The translations under genes were made by a program, and so were the position numbers. The notes under the pieces are model-generated. The model was given only the letters and a program-made list of their open reading frames with translations. It did not search any database and had not been told where the DNA came from. A stretch of DNA of 17,894 nt, from contig CAZTTH010000060.1 of NCBI GenBank assembly GCA_964615975.1, positions 1-17,894 on the forward strand. The letters run 5' to 3'. Origin of the DNA: CAZTTH01 sp964615975 (lineage in GTDB: Bacteria > Verrucomicrobiota > Lentisphaeria > JABSQK01 > JAJFLO01). Shown here in pieces: positions 7,801-15,935 of the stretch; the first letter of the stretch is position 1; every line of letters starts with the position of its first letter.

Positions 7801-9003
7801 TTCCAGAGCGGGATTGGCTTGGGCGAAATTAGCCATGGGCGGCAAGGTGCGATTCTTGATTGCCAACACCACTTTGATTAACCCGGCAGCCCCTGCTCCA
7901 GTCAAGAGATGACCAATATTGGCTTTTACAGATCCAATGACCGCGGAGTGCTGGGGTTCGGGTGCCTCCTTCCAGAGTTGGCGCAAACTTTCTAACTCGA
8001 CCGCATCGCCCATGGGTGTGCCGGTCGCGTGACATTCAATGAGATCAACATCCCATGGCTGCCAATCCGCTTGCTGATACGCAGATCGCATGGCCCGCAA
8101 TTGACCATCGGAATTAGGCGCCAGCAGATTACCTTCGATATCATTAGATAGTCCGGCGCCGCGAATGATACCGTAAATTCGATCATGATCGCGCAAGGCA
8201 TCTTCCATGCGCTTCAGCATGACGATTCCTGCCCCTTCCCCCACAATCAATCCATCGCCATTGACATCAAAAGGACAACATCGGCCCTGACGCGATAATG
8301 CCTGTAATTGCGAAAAACCGATCTGTGTGTAAAGCGAATTCGCCCGCGATACACCGCCAGTTAACATGGCATCCATTCTCCCCGCACGTAATTCATCGAC
8401 AGCCAGCTTCAACGCATATAACGAAGATGCGCAAGCCGCATCAACACAATAACTGCCACCCCCCAAACGCAATGCTTTCGCCAATATGCCTCCCGGCAGA
8501 CCAGTCACATAACGGTTCAGCGCCCGGGTTTCATATTTAGGTAATTCAATTGTCAGACCGGGGTTGGATTCAATAAATGTCTGACCGAGTATCTCCATGG
8601 CAAGATCCGAGGAGCGATCAGTGGGGAGGGCGATATTGCCGATAACCACTCCAACGCGAGACAAATCAAGTGATTTCGTAACCGTTTCGTCGAATGCCTG
8701 TCGTCCGGCATGAAGCACGTAATGAAAGAGGGGGTCTAAAGGCTCGATAAAACCAGGCGGGAGATCAAATCCATGAGGATTGAAATGAAAATTATCAATA
8801 AAACAGGCATTAGCACTGAATACCCGATCAGGGATGATTGTGGAGGTTTTATTAACCACGTCATCAGGCGCTAAAAGCCAATGATCATGGGGAACCTGAC
8901 GCACAGCATCGAACCCCTGTTCAATATGGCCCCAAAATTCTTCCAGAGTGGTTGCGGCAGGAAATATCCCACCAATCCCCACAATAACTATCGGTTCAAG
9001 CAT
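1840..9003 (-). CDS. pfaC: PfaC-like PUFA synthase subunit with embedded AT: KS-CLF-AT-DH-DH
   Basis: A 2387-residue multidomain synthase. Domains in order: ketosynthase (about 1-440) with intact Cys191 (DAACASS), His325 (CHATGT) and His365 (GHLLTGAG). Next a chain-length-factor KS (about 470-900), in which the Cys position holds Asp670 (CEDGSG) while His804 and His843 remain. Next an acyltransferase (about 1040-1370) with Ser1136 (GYSLGES) and probable His1253. A charged linker with a helical segment (about 1476-1515) follows. Last come two FabA-like DH units, each an inactive-looking hotdog followed by a catalytic one: His1901 (HFIDDQVMPG, Glu1915) and His2283 (HFYQDPVCPG, Glu2297). In classical systems PfaC is KS-CLF-DH-DH and the AT is the separate PfaB, so this resembles a PfaB/PfaC fusion and recalls thraustochytrid OrfB, which joins KS, CLF and AT. 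It should elongate, dehydrate and isomerise the growing acyl-ACP. The ATG at 9003 lies 23 bases after pfaA; no strong Shine-Dalgarno site is seen. Confidence 0.92.
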   Translation of the reverse strand: MLEPIVIVGIGGIFPAATTLEEFWGHIEQGFDAVRQVPHDHWLLAPDDVVNKTSTIIPDRVFSANACFIDNFHFNPHGFDLPPGFIEPLDPLFHYVLHAGRQAFDETVTKSLDLSRVGVVIGNIALPTDRSSDLAMEILGQTFIESNPGLTIELPKYETRALNRYVTGLPGGILAKALRLGGGSYCVDAACASSLYALKLAVDELRAGRMDAMLTGGVSRANSLYTQIGFSQLQALSRQGRCCPFDVNGDGLIVGEGAGIVMLKRMEDALRDHDRIYGIIRGAGLSNDIEGNLLAPNSDGQLRAMRSAYQQADWQPWDVDLIECHATGTPMGDAVELESLRQLWKEAPEPQHSAVIGSVKANIGHLLTGAGAAGLIKVVLAIKNRTLPPMANFAQANPALEIDRTPFKILKRSQPWQQRDPEQSRRAGINAFGFGGINAHVLIEEWQPATKSTIPVSVPDKPPTKVNSGPIAVVGMETHFGPWFNLRSFQERVLGGDDLIVPERTRKWHGVMESKWFKDKGLKPEYFKGYYIDELSIVKGKYRIPPKEIEEMLPQQFVMLEVASGALADGGYLMSEGLQTGIWVGIGLDLQTTNFHVRWGIRERLLELAGTGIIDLQGQELESWLTEVTNALGEPLNAYRTTGALGGLVASRIAREFKIGGPSFTISCEDGSGIRALQLAVRALQHGEIDQALVGAVDMAGDIRSLLSTHVDRPFSKHGNVLPFSKKGDGTVPGEGAAAVYLKRLEDAVRDGQRIYAVITGIGAASGGEIEDINPTRQAYIDSMNRACAEAKSTVNDLHYIETHGSGWPFEDEIEALALEHLFSPLETRHHCYLGSTKADIGHTGAASGLASLVKVCLSLYQEIIPPLRHREQSRYFLEEEGFIIPDEAQYWIRNRSAGPRRALVASMSIDGNCHHVILESHEQTLSNPEILSERQQPLGARQEALFAIAADDSSALLAALETLQHFVTSHSGKGDEIEWWARRWWHHHPLSPEKSLAMAFVVRSMNELQQLITRAQSQLLYGNYQAEPNERLFFNPNPLGAKGSIAFVFPGIGNHMMGVGKDVSVNWPVVMRRQDEENENLLDQFALFYNWYGLPIPKNESVQRCQILGQVCYGALASDVIRYLGITPDAAIGYSLGESTGLVAMRIYQQRDVVFKRMQQSTLFTEDLVGQYRSAHRYWKIPMDEPIRWQVMVLACAPEEVKTAIKSFPQVFLMIINTPEECVVGGIESDINALIEVLKCRYHTIDELLTIHCEIVKMVETEYRALHNLPVNVPPHLHFYSMLWQRPYPITSQAVIDSIYGQACQTVDFSSLITNAYADGIRYFIEIGPGNSCTRMITRILGDQPHLARSICVQGQDNVSAILRLLGQLLVERVPVSLEKLYGDKSHAVGHQDPFEVNPDQLVTLATDRGAFPMVSLPPLRSMDPANGIDLKDENQVIASGFDPGEMGKETLDVDSGGITDEISYNAIFPLIDGCLALEKARSDAHASYLDIVDSYTQGMAKTIEYQMNLLHQLPNSAEVLAIIAELNRHQAASKNPLHHQGGEYDHKETFLPSDHRVETHESFQDVLSYREDESQKLKYDTPQLERDYGWENGDNQQPAEGDMSTDMAGKAMPALDRSQCLEFAIGKIGNVLGAEFSEIDRFPTRVRLPDEPLMLVDRIMEIHGEPRSLTAGQVITEHDIHPDSWYLDNGRIPVCIAVESGQADLFLSGYLGIDFKTRGLAVYRLLDAEVTFFRSLPGPGTTIRYDIHIDNFFRQGDTYLFRFNFKSTIAGEPFLNMENGCAGFFTEAELAAGKGVIVAPAMASKASTPHFADWQSLVPLRVESYTDQQLHALRAGNLADCFGPLFAGLDLQNPLTLPPGKMKLVDRVKRLDPQGGKYRKGMIRAEADIHPDDWFLVCHFIDDQVMPGTLMYECCLHTLRIYLMRWGWIGEKSEIVYEPIPGVKSRLKCRGQVLATTKKAEYEISIKEMGYRPEPYAIVDALMFSDGKATVEITDMTVRISGASKLMFEQLWKNQRTGAVVKSKTPIFNYDSILAFAIGKPSEAFGEAYRKFDGERIIARLPGPPYQFMDRVVEINARQWIMEAGGQIVAEYDVPPDEWYFRENRSGMPFAVLLEIALQPCGWLAAYMGSALTSDVDLSFRNLGGEAIMLAPVTQDVGTLSITIKSTGVSSSGGMIIQHYTYKVNAANGPIYDGKTYFGFFSKKALSDQVGIREAELYRPSEIEIERGKSFPYPHDAPFPYDRLSMLDEISLYVEDGGPAGLGFIRGTKKVNPDEWFFKAHFYQDPVCPGSLGLESFLQLLKVMAVKRWGAPATAGFETISLHAPHQWIYRGQIIPTDRLVTVEAVILAIDDYQRIMTAEGFLIVDGRVIYQMKNFTLKYCEMSS

Positions 9004-9026
9004 GTCGTTACCAGGGATTGATGGAG

Positions 9027-12000
9027 TTATGCAATCAAAGTAAGTTTATTGTGTCGGAATGATTCAATTAAAGATTGATTTTGGGAACAGATATAGTTTT
9101 CGATTCGGGCGACTATTTGCCCCTGTTGATCACTGAATTCCATATCCGCATATACCAAGGCACCGACTTTTTGATTTATGCGGATATCAATCTTTACGCC
9201 TTCAGCAGGGTAATTAGCGCGATACTGGCGGTAATTCCCAATCGCGACCGGCAAAGAAGGAACCTGATCGAATTCCAAGCTCCAGAGAATCATCATTTGA
9301 AAACTGCTGTCCAACACCAAAGGATCAGCAAGCCAGTTGGACCGCAAGGGATTTTCGATCCATGCACTTGGCGCTGGCGCGGATCGACTCCACGCTGCCA
9401 TACCTTCAACCGAAATTCCTTCAATCTTTTCAAGACCAAACAGATCCTCGCCATGAAAGAGCCGTCCCTGCCGATAAATATTGCCTTTAGCGGGATAACG
9501 ATCCATCACCGGCAAATTGAGGTTGGCGCTGGAGGATTCGTATTTATTTCCCAAAAGAATATTGGCATGAGCATGAATGACTTCGTTATCATCAGCCTGC
9601 CGGCACAGCTGAACCGGCACAAAAAATTGCGCCATTTGTCGGCAAATCTTTCCTGCTTTCATTAACACAGTTATCGATTCATCTTCACTTAGGGACAAAC
9701 GGGAGTTTATTTTGAGATCGTCAAAACCGATAAAGTTCAACCCCGGATGGGCATGACAGGCAGTCAATCCAATAAATTCGATCATCATCGCCATCGGCAT
9801 TACTGCTTTGCCATCAAGAACATGTGATTTCAATACCGGATATTCTTTTACCGATAAGGTCCTTTTCATAACCACTTCACAGGCTGTGCTGCTCTTCGGT
9901 TCTGACGGTACAGAAGCGATCACATTACTTATCTCTAATTTCCGCTCGGCAGGTCCCAGCACTACGACTTCCACCGGTTTAACACCATTTACACTGAATT
10001 CATTAATAAAAAACTCAGCCCCTGCAGCCAGCGGGATCAAACTCACCCCTTCCTGAGCGAAAACTTTTCTCAGCGCGGGATTTACCATTCCTCCTTCCCA
10101 TGGTCCCCAATTGAATGATACTACCCGACAATTTTGCAATTGTTTCGCATGCAGTTGACCAATCTTGTTCAACACCTCATTGGCAACCGCATAATCAACT
10201 TGGCCAGTGCGGCCAAAGCGCCCGGTTGAAGACGAAAAGAGTGCCAGGATTTTGAGTTCCGTCGGATCGATCAGCGTCAATATTCTCTGCAAACCGATTA
10301 CCTTGGTTTCGTAAACCGAGTCAAACATTTCATCGGTCTTGTCTTCAATGCGTCGGTCAGCGATCACTCCGGCACCGTGGACCACCCCAGCAATTGGTCC
10401 ATGGGTTTTTTTAATGGTATCCATCATTTTTTTTACCTGCCGTTCATTGCGCACATCAACGGAATGATAATAAACCTTAACCGCGCTCAAAGCTTCGATG
10501 CGTTTGAGGTTGGCGCTGATTTCACGATTGGCCAGGATCCCACGGTATTCACTCTCGATCTTTTTGGGCGATAGATTTTTCCCGTTTTGCGATACCAACG
10601 CACGCTTGATCTGTGCTTCCTCAGTCAAACCTTTCAGCCACGCTGGTTCCGCTTTGGGTTCGGGACTTCTGCCCAGCAAGATCAATGTGGGCTTCCAAGC
10701 CTTTGCCATGGCTAGTGCAATTTCCACGGTAACTCCACGAGCGCCACCCGTAACCACAATAACATCGCCTGGATTAATCGGGGCGCTAGTCGGCTTATCG
10801 CTATTGGGGGATGGGATCAACTGTAAACAAACGCGTTGATTTCCAGCAGCGATTCCCACTTCCAATGGTCCAGAATGGAGAATTTCATCGACAATTATTA
10901 TTCCCATCTCAGGTTCAGTTTCATCAAAGACATTGACGTCGACCGCCTTACATTGGACGTGCGGCCATTCATGATGCGCGGTTTTCAACAGACCAGCCAA
11001 TCCACCTGAAAACGGATCACTTTGCCCATTCATGCCATTAATTCCAAAGCGACCATCCATACGGGAAATCGTGATAAATAACGCGCCCTCTTTGCTACTG
11101 ATTTTCTCCTGCTGGGATACACCAAAAAGTTTGGCTAATTTGAATGCATTCTTAAGGAATCCATCGTGCGCGCCCGCGGTTGGTGAGATGATGACCAATC
11201 CATCAACGTCTGTAAAGGACGTATTTTTCGCCATATATTCATCCACCTTGATTAACTCGGCCAGATATCCCAACGTCTTCAATTCAGTGACAATGGATTG
11301 CGCCAATATCGATCCGTTGTCGGTTACCACAAGACGTGCATTTGACTGCAATTTTACTTTTTCCCGGATCCTTAATTCATTCATATCCGCAAGTTCCAGG
11401 GTTAAGCGCTGGAGTGGCAATTCCGACTTTGCTGCTCTCACATCGACAAAGTCGGGGATAAGATTTTCCAGGCTCTCAGGTGCTGGAGATTGTGACCCAT
11501 TACTGGTAACAGCGATAATGTGATCGACGATTTGAAACAGATTCCGAAACACCCCAATCTGATCCGAACTAAACGCTGGAATGCCATGAACCTTTTCCTG
11601 CAAGGCTGAGAGGATTTCGACCCGCTTGATCGAATCTATTCCCAAATCGCTATCAAGCCCCATCTCCAGATTCAGCATCTCTACCGGATATCCGGTTTTA
11701 TCTGAGACAATCTGGAGCAAAGTGGTCGCGATCTGCTGATGATCCAAAGTTCCAACACCTTTGACTTGATTTCCTTGGCCCTTTGTTGCCGGAGTGGGTT
11801 CATCACGGTTTGGCGCGGGAACTGAAGCACATATAAACTCAACTATGGCATTCAATGTATGCAGCGTGCCAAGATGTTCTGGGCCAATGGTTGGAGCTTG
11901 CGGGAGTTGCTCCTGCAACGCAGATAAAATTTCGACGCGTTTGATGGAGTCAATCCCCAGATCCGTATCCAATCCCAAACCCAAATTCAACGTTTCTATC

Positions 12001-15000
12001 GGATAACCGGTCTTATCCGAGACCACACTCAGCAAGGTTGATGAGACTAATTTTTCATCCAGACCAGGAGGAGAATTTGACTTGGACTTGAGCGTGGAAG
12101 CAGCCATCGTCACGCCTTGTTTCTGATTCCCGTCTGAGGATAAATACTGGATGATTTGCTTGAGGGTATGTAAAGTGCCCATATGCTCCGGACCAATAAC
12201 CTGAGCCGATGGCAATTTCACCTGCAAGGCGGACAGGATTTCGACACGCTTTATTGAATCAATTCCCAAGTCGGTGTCGAGTCCCATATCCAGATTCAAG
12301 GTCTCAATCGGGTAACCGGTTTTTTCTGAAACCAATTGTAATAAGATATTTTCCACGTTAGAGGCGCTGTTTTCAGTTCGTGCCAGGGTAGCCGCTGGAG
12401 AGGCATTACCTTTATGAGTTGGGCTTGAATTGGATGGTCGCGCAGTTGACGCTGTCGATCCTCGGGTTTCAATCATTGAATTCGGAATCGAGGTCGGGAG
12501 TTTATCAAAATCATTGTCTCTGGTATGCGAACGATTCCCTGATAATGATGTGGTGAGTGTTTCATTCTCAGCCCGGCGACGATTTGTCGATATCGGTTGA
12601 CTTGCAAAATTCATTTCGTTGGGGTTGAGGCCAAGCAATAGCTCACGCTGTTGATCAATCAGCGATTGAAATGAACGTTGGGCGGTCTCCTGGCCATGCA
12701 AAAAACGTCGATGCAAATCCGCGGTCTGAGTTTGCATTTCCTGTAAAGCCAGTAAATTTTTTTGCGTCAGGGTTATGGCTTCGCGTAACATAGTGGAATC
12801 TCCCGTTGCAGGATCTGGGTTGCGATGACTGAAATTGGTTTGTGGATTTTCTGATTTCATGGATTTTGATTGTTGCTGATTCTTGCTTTTATTAATGACT
12901 GAGCCTGCAGATGATGAGCGAGCAGGCGACGATTGGGATTGTGAAATACGTGAAAACCGTGATGCTCCGGTTGAGTGCAAATCTGCGGATACCATTGGGG
13001 CTTCACTCGGCGAAAGCAATGGCGGTGTAGGATGCGATGCCATCGCGGCCGTTTGGGCATCGACAGTGGTGACAGTTGGGGGTATGTTCTTTTTAGGGGT
13101 AAAGCTATTGGCGCCGGTCAAGGTTACCGCATAACTTCCCTTGGCATCTTCTGCCCCCTTAAAATTGTTGTCCCATTGATCAAGATTCAAGGCATAACCG
13201 AGCGCGGACAGATGAGCCAATACTAATCCTAATCCCACCAGGGCAGTCCGTTTTCCCAAATGAATGTCAATGGCCAGTGTCGATGACGCGCGCTCTTTCA
13301 TGATTGATTTCACCAGCCCAGTGAGTTGTTGATTGGGTCCGACTTCAAGGAATGTCCTCACGCCGGATGAGTACATGTTTTCGATTTGCTGGATAAACTC
13401 AACCGGTCGGGTCAGTTGATTCGCCAATAGTGAACGTGCTTCAGTCATATTTTTCGGATATGGCAAAGCGGTAATATTCGAGTACACGGGAATACTAGAG
13501 ATATTAAGCTTGACTTTTTTGAGCGCATCTTCAAAAGGTTTCTGCGCCAGCTCCACCAGATTACTATGAAAAGCAGCTGACACATTCAATAATTTGTTGC
13601 GGATTTTTCGCCTTTCGAAAAAAGCCATCGCTTTTTGAATTTCCCTGAGCGCACCGGAAAGAACCGTTTGATTCGGAGCGTTTTTATTGGCAATGGTCAA
13701 CTGAATACCTTCACGTTGCAAGAGTTCTGCCGTATCCTCTGGGCCGGATTGAACTGCCAGCATGGATCCTTCTTCATTGGATTTTTCGGCCATAAGTTGA
13801 CCGCGAATATTGGAAAGTAAATGGAGTGCCTTTTCCTTGATACTGTCGCCGGCGCACAATGCCAACAATTCACCATAACTATGTCCGGCCAGGGCTTCCG
13901 GCTTGACCCCAAACTGTTGCAGGAGTTTGAATAATCCCACCCCAATGGCCCCCAAAGCGGGTTGAGCTATCCGAGTATTACGCAGTGCATCCTCATTACG
14001 CTTACGCTCATCATCACTGAATTCCGGATGCGGATAAATGAAATCGCTTAAGCGTCGGGCTGTCACCGCGTCCTTTAATTGACTGAAAATGTTATTGGCT
14101 TCCGCCAGGGTTTGGTGCATCACCGGAAATTGACATACCAGATCACGCAACATTCCCACGTATTGCGATCCCTGCCCTGAGAAGAGAATTCCCAATTTCC
14201 CTGGGGTACGTTCGGCCGAATAATAAATTCCATCCGGCGTGTGCCAGGATTTAGCTGTCTCATCGCTATTCAAGCGTTGCAATATCTTCTCAAAAAGATC
14301 TTTGATGTTGCCATGGTCACGCTCAATCACCATCGATAAGCGAAAAGGCTTTTTGCTATCGAAAGCGCGGCGGCTTACCGCGGCCTGCAGACGCAGCTTA
14401 TCCCAATTCAAATCCGCTGGAAACTCTCCGATCTGTTGTTTTAGTTCTGCATGAGTAGCAGCCGAAAACGCCAGGATTTGCACTCGGCCATCCCAATCAA
14501 TCTGAGGCTTTTCTTTCTCAAATTCTTCCAGAACACAATGAAAATTACTGCCGCCAAAGCCGAAAGCGCTGACCGCCGCCCGGCGGGGATGTGTGCCAAC
14601 GGGCATCCATGGGCGTTTGATGGTATTGAGATAAAAGGGGGATTTCCCCGGTTCTATATGCTCATTGGGACGGGTAATCTTGATTGTCGGCGGCAAGACC
14701 TTGTGATATAACGACAGGGTAGCCTTGATAATACCGGCCACGCCTGCGGCTGCCTTGGTGTGCCCGATCTGTGATTTTACCGATCCAATCGCACACCACG
14801 TCCGATTCGCATCCGTATCCCGGTAAACTTTGGTTAACGCTTGAATTTCGATACTGTCGCCCACCTTGGTGCCGGTACCGTGGGCTTCCACTAATTCGAT
14901 TGTATCGGGCGAAATCCCCGCCTGCTCATACGCATCAGCTAAGGCCCGGGATTGGCCTTCCATGCTGGGCGCGTAAACGGCATTGCCTTTGCCATCGCTG

Positions 15001-15935
15001 GATGTGCCAATGCCGCGAATTACCGCATACACTCGATCCTTGTCTCGCACCGCGTCATCCAGTCGCTTCAACACCAGCGCCCCCAAACCTTCTCCGATAA
15101 TGGTGCCATCCGCAGCGTTGTCAAAAGGCTTGGCATTTCCAGTGGGTGATAACGCCGGGGTCTTGCTGAAACACATGTACATGAAGATATCATTAAAGGT
15201 GTCAAACCCTCCGGTAACGACCATGTCTGATCGATGCGCCGCCAATTCCAGTGAAGCCATGTGTAAGGCCGTGATCGAGCTGGCACAGGCCGCATCGACT
15301 ACACAATTTGTGCCTCCTAGATTCAAACGGTTGGCGATTCGCCCGGCGGCAACATTGCCCAACAATCCGGGAAATGAGTTTTCCTGCCAATCCACATAAG
15401 AATTAGATATCCGTTCCACCACATCAGCGGCAACCGCGTCGGAAACTCCAGCATCTTTTAAGGCTTTCTTCCATTTCGGAAACCCCAATCTGGTTCCCAG
15501 GGTTACGACCAATTCCAAGGCTCCGGTCACCCCCAGTATGACACTGGTACGCTTCCGCGAAAACTCTCGCTTGTCATCGTATCCCGCATCCCGCATGGCT
15601 TGTTTTGCCACCACCATGCCGAGCAGTTGGGTGGTATCAATTGCCTCGATATCCCGGGGAGAAATGCCGAATTCCAAGGGGTTGAACTCTACTGATGAGA
15701 TGAAACCGCCACGTTTCGCATAGGTGTGATCTCGTTTTGAAGGATCCGCATCATAATAATCATCAGGAGACCAATGAGTGGAGGGAATATCGGTAATACA
15801 ATCAATACAATTATTGATATTGGACCAAAATGCTTCATTCGAATTCGATTTGGGAAAAAGACACCCCATGCCAATAATGGCGATGGGTACAGATTTGCTG
15901 GATATTGCTTCGTTTTTCGCCGTAGTCGCATTCAT
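9027..15935 (-). CDS. pfaA: PfaA-like PUFA synthase subunit: KS-MAT-ACP3-KR-DH
   Basis: A 2302-residue iterative type I synthase with the classical PfaA order. KS (about 12-460): Cys217 (DAACASS), His352 (EAHGTGT), His392 (GHTKAAAG). Malonyl-type AT (about 575-880): GQGSQ, Ser686 (GHSYGE), His790 in AAFHS. A Ser/Thr-rich linker follows, with a helical segment at about 1048-1104. Three ACPs carry phosphopantetheine serines Ser1227, Ser1330 and Ser1435, each in LGIDSIKRVEIL. KR (Rossmann motif TGGARGVT from 1729, catalytic Tyr1915 in VDYAVAN). C-terminal PS-DH-like hotdog with His2038 (HVLDGKAVMP) and Asp2209 (LDSSF). All catalytic residues I looked for are present, so it should be active once its ACPs carry phosphopantetheine. 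The frame opens further upstream (15986), but the ATG at 15935 has an AAAGGAG site 8 bases away and overlaps the pfaD stop as ATGA, so I chose it. The protein supplies the ACPs for the whole complex. Confidence 0.95.
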   Translation of the reverse strand: MNATTAKNEAISSKSVPIAIIGMGCLFPKSNSNEAFWSNINNCIDCITDIPSTHWSPDDYYDADPSKRDHTYAKRGGFISSVEFNPLEFGISPRDIEAIDTTQLLGMVVAKQAMRDAGYDDKREFSRKRTSVILGVTGALELVVTLGTRLGFPKWKKALKDAGVSDAVAADVVERISNSYVDWQENSFPGLLGNVAAGRIANRLNLGGTNCVVDAACASSITALHMASLELAAHRSDMVVTGGFDTFNDIFMYMCFSKTPALSPTGNAKPFDNAADGTIIGEGLGALVLKRLDDAVRDKDRVYAVIRGIGTSSDGKGNAVYAPSMEGQSRALADAYEQAGISPDTIELVEAHGTGTKVGDSIEIQALTKVYRDTDANRTWCAIGSVKSQIGHTKAAAGVAGIIKATLSLYHKVLPPTIKITRPNEHIEPGKSPFYLNTIKRPWMPVGTHPRRAAVSAFGFGGSNFHCVLEEFEKEKPQIDWDGRVQILAFSAATHAELKQQIGEFPADLNWDKLRLQAAVSRRAFDSKKPFRLSMVIERDHGNIKDLFEKILQRLNSDETAKSWHTPDGIYYSAERTPGKLGILFSGQGSQYVGMLRDLVCQFPVMHQTLAEANNIFSQLKDAVTARRLSDFIYPHPEFSDDERKRNEDALRNTRIAQPALGAIGVGLFKLLQQFGVKPEALAGHSYGELLALCAGDSIKEKALHLLSNIRGQLMAEKSNEEGSMLAVQSGPEDTAELLQREGIQLTIANKNAPNQTVLSGALREIQKAMAFFERRKIRNKLLNVSAAFHSNLVELAQKPFEDALKKVKLNISSIPVYSNITALPYPKNMTEARSLLANQLTRPVEFIQQIENMYSSGVRTFLEVGPNQQLTGLVKSIMKERASSTLAIDIHLGKRTALVGLGLVLAHLSALGYALNLDQWDNNFKGAEDAKGSYAVTLTGANSFTPKKNIPPTVTTVDAQTAAMASHPTPPLLSPSEAPMVSADLHSTGASRFSRISQSQSSPARSSSAGSVINKSKNQQQSKSMKSENPQTNFSHRNPDPATGDSTMLREAITLTQKNLLALQEMQTQTADLHRRFLHGQETAQRSFQSLIDQQRELLLGLNPNEMNFASQPISTNRRRAENETLTTSLSGNRSHTRDNDFDKLPTSIPNSMIETRGSTASTARPSNSSPTHKGNASPAATLARTENSASNVENILLQLVSEKTGYPIETLNLDMGLDTDLGIDSIKRVEILSALQVKLPSAQVIGPEHMGTLHTLKQIIQYLSSDGNQKQGVTMAASTLKSKSNSPPGLDEKLVSSTLLSVVSDKTGYPIETLNLGLGLDTDLGIDSIKRVEILSALQEQLPQAPTIGPEHLGTLHTLNAIVEFICASVPAPNRDEPTPATKGQGNQVKGVGTLDHQQIATTLLQIVSDKTGYPVEMLNLEMGLDSDLGIDSIKRVEILSALQEKVHGIPAFSSDQIGVFRNLFQIVDHIIAVTSNGSQSPAPESLENLIPDFVDVRAAKSELPLQRLTLELADMNELRIREKVKLQSNARLVVTDNGSILAQSIVTELKTLGYLAELIKVDEYMAKNTSFTDVDGLVIISPTAGAHDGFLKNAFKLAKLFGVSQQEKISSKEGALFITISRMDGRFGINGMNGQSDPFSGGLAGLLKTAHHEWPHVQCKAVDVNVFDETEPEMGIIIVDEILHSGPLEVGIAAGNQRVCLQLIPSPNSDKPTSAPINPGDVIVVTGGARGVTVEIALAMAKAWKPTLILLGRSPEPKAEPAWLKGLTEEAQIKRALVSQNGKNLSPKKIESEYRGILANREISANLKRIEALSAVKVYYHSVDVRNERQVKKMMDTIKKTHGPIAGVVHGAGVIADRRIEDKTDEMFDSVYETKVIGLQRILTLIDPTELKILALFSSSTGRFGRTGQVDYAVANEVLNKIGQLHAKQLQNCRVVSFNWGPWEGGMVNPALRKVFAQEGVSLIPLAAGAEFFINEFSVNGVKPVEVVVLGPAERKLEISNVIASVPSEPKSSTACEVVMKRTLSVKEYPVLKSHVLDGKAVMPMAMMIEFIGLTACHAHPGLNFIGFDDLKINSRLSLSEDESITVLMKAGKICRQMAQFFVPVQLCRQADDNEVIHAHANILLGNKYESSSANLNLPVMDRYPAKGNIYRQGRLFHGEDLFGLEKIEGISVEGMAAWSRSAPAPSAWIENPLRSNWLADPLVLDSSFQMMILWSLEFDQVPSLPVAIGNYRQYRANYPAEGVKIDIRINQKVGALVYADMEFSDQQGQIVARIENYICSQNQSLIESFRHNKLTLIA
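11500..12365 (-). repeat. Three tandem ACP-coding repeats within pfaA
   Basis: The repeats encode ACP domains with modification serines spaced 103 and 105 residues apart. ACP1 and ACP2 match at about 49 of 64 positions by eye. ACP3 shares the helix II core (DLGIDSIKRVEILSALQ) but differs in its C-terminal half. At the DNA level the copies have drifted at many third positions, so this is an old duplication, not recent slippage. Multiple ACPs are usual in PUFA synthases, where copy number affects yield. Confidence 0.9.

Noticed and set aside
9075..9665. Rightward 196-codon frame opposite the PfaA dehydratase domain
   Set aside because: The sense strand encodes a conserved hotdog with catalytic His and Asp; the antisense frame has no family features.
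11500..12365. Tandem repeat as a possible assembly artefact or mobile repeat
   Set aside because: The copies differ at many third positions while keeping the ACP motif, which fits old, selected domain duplication.
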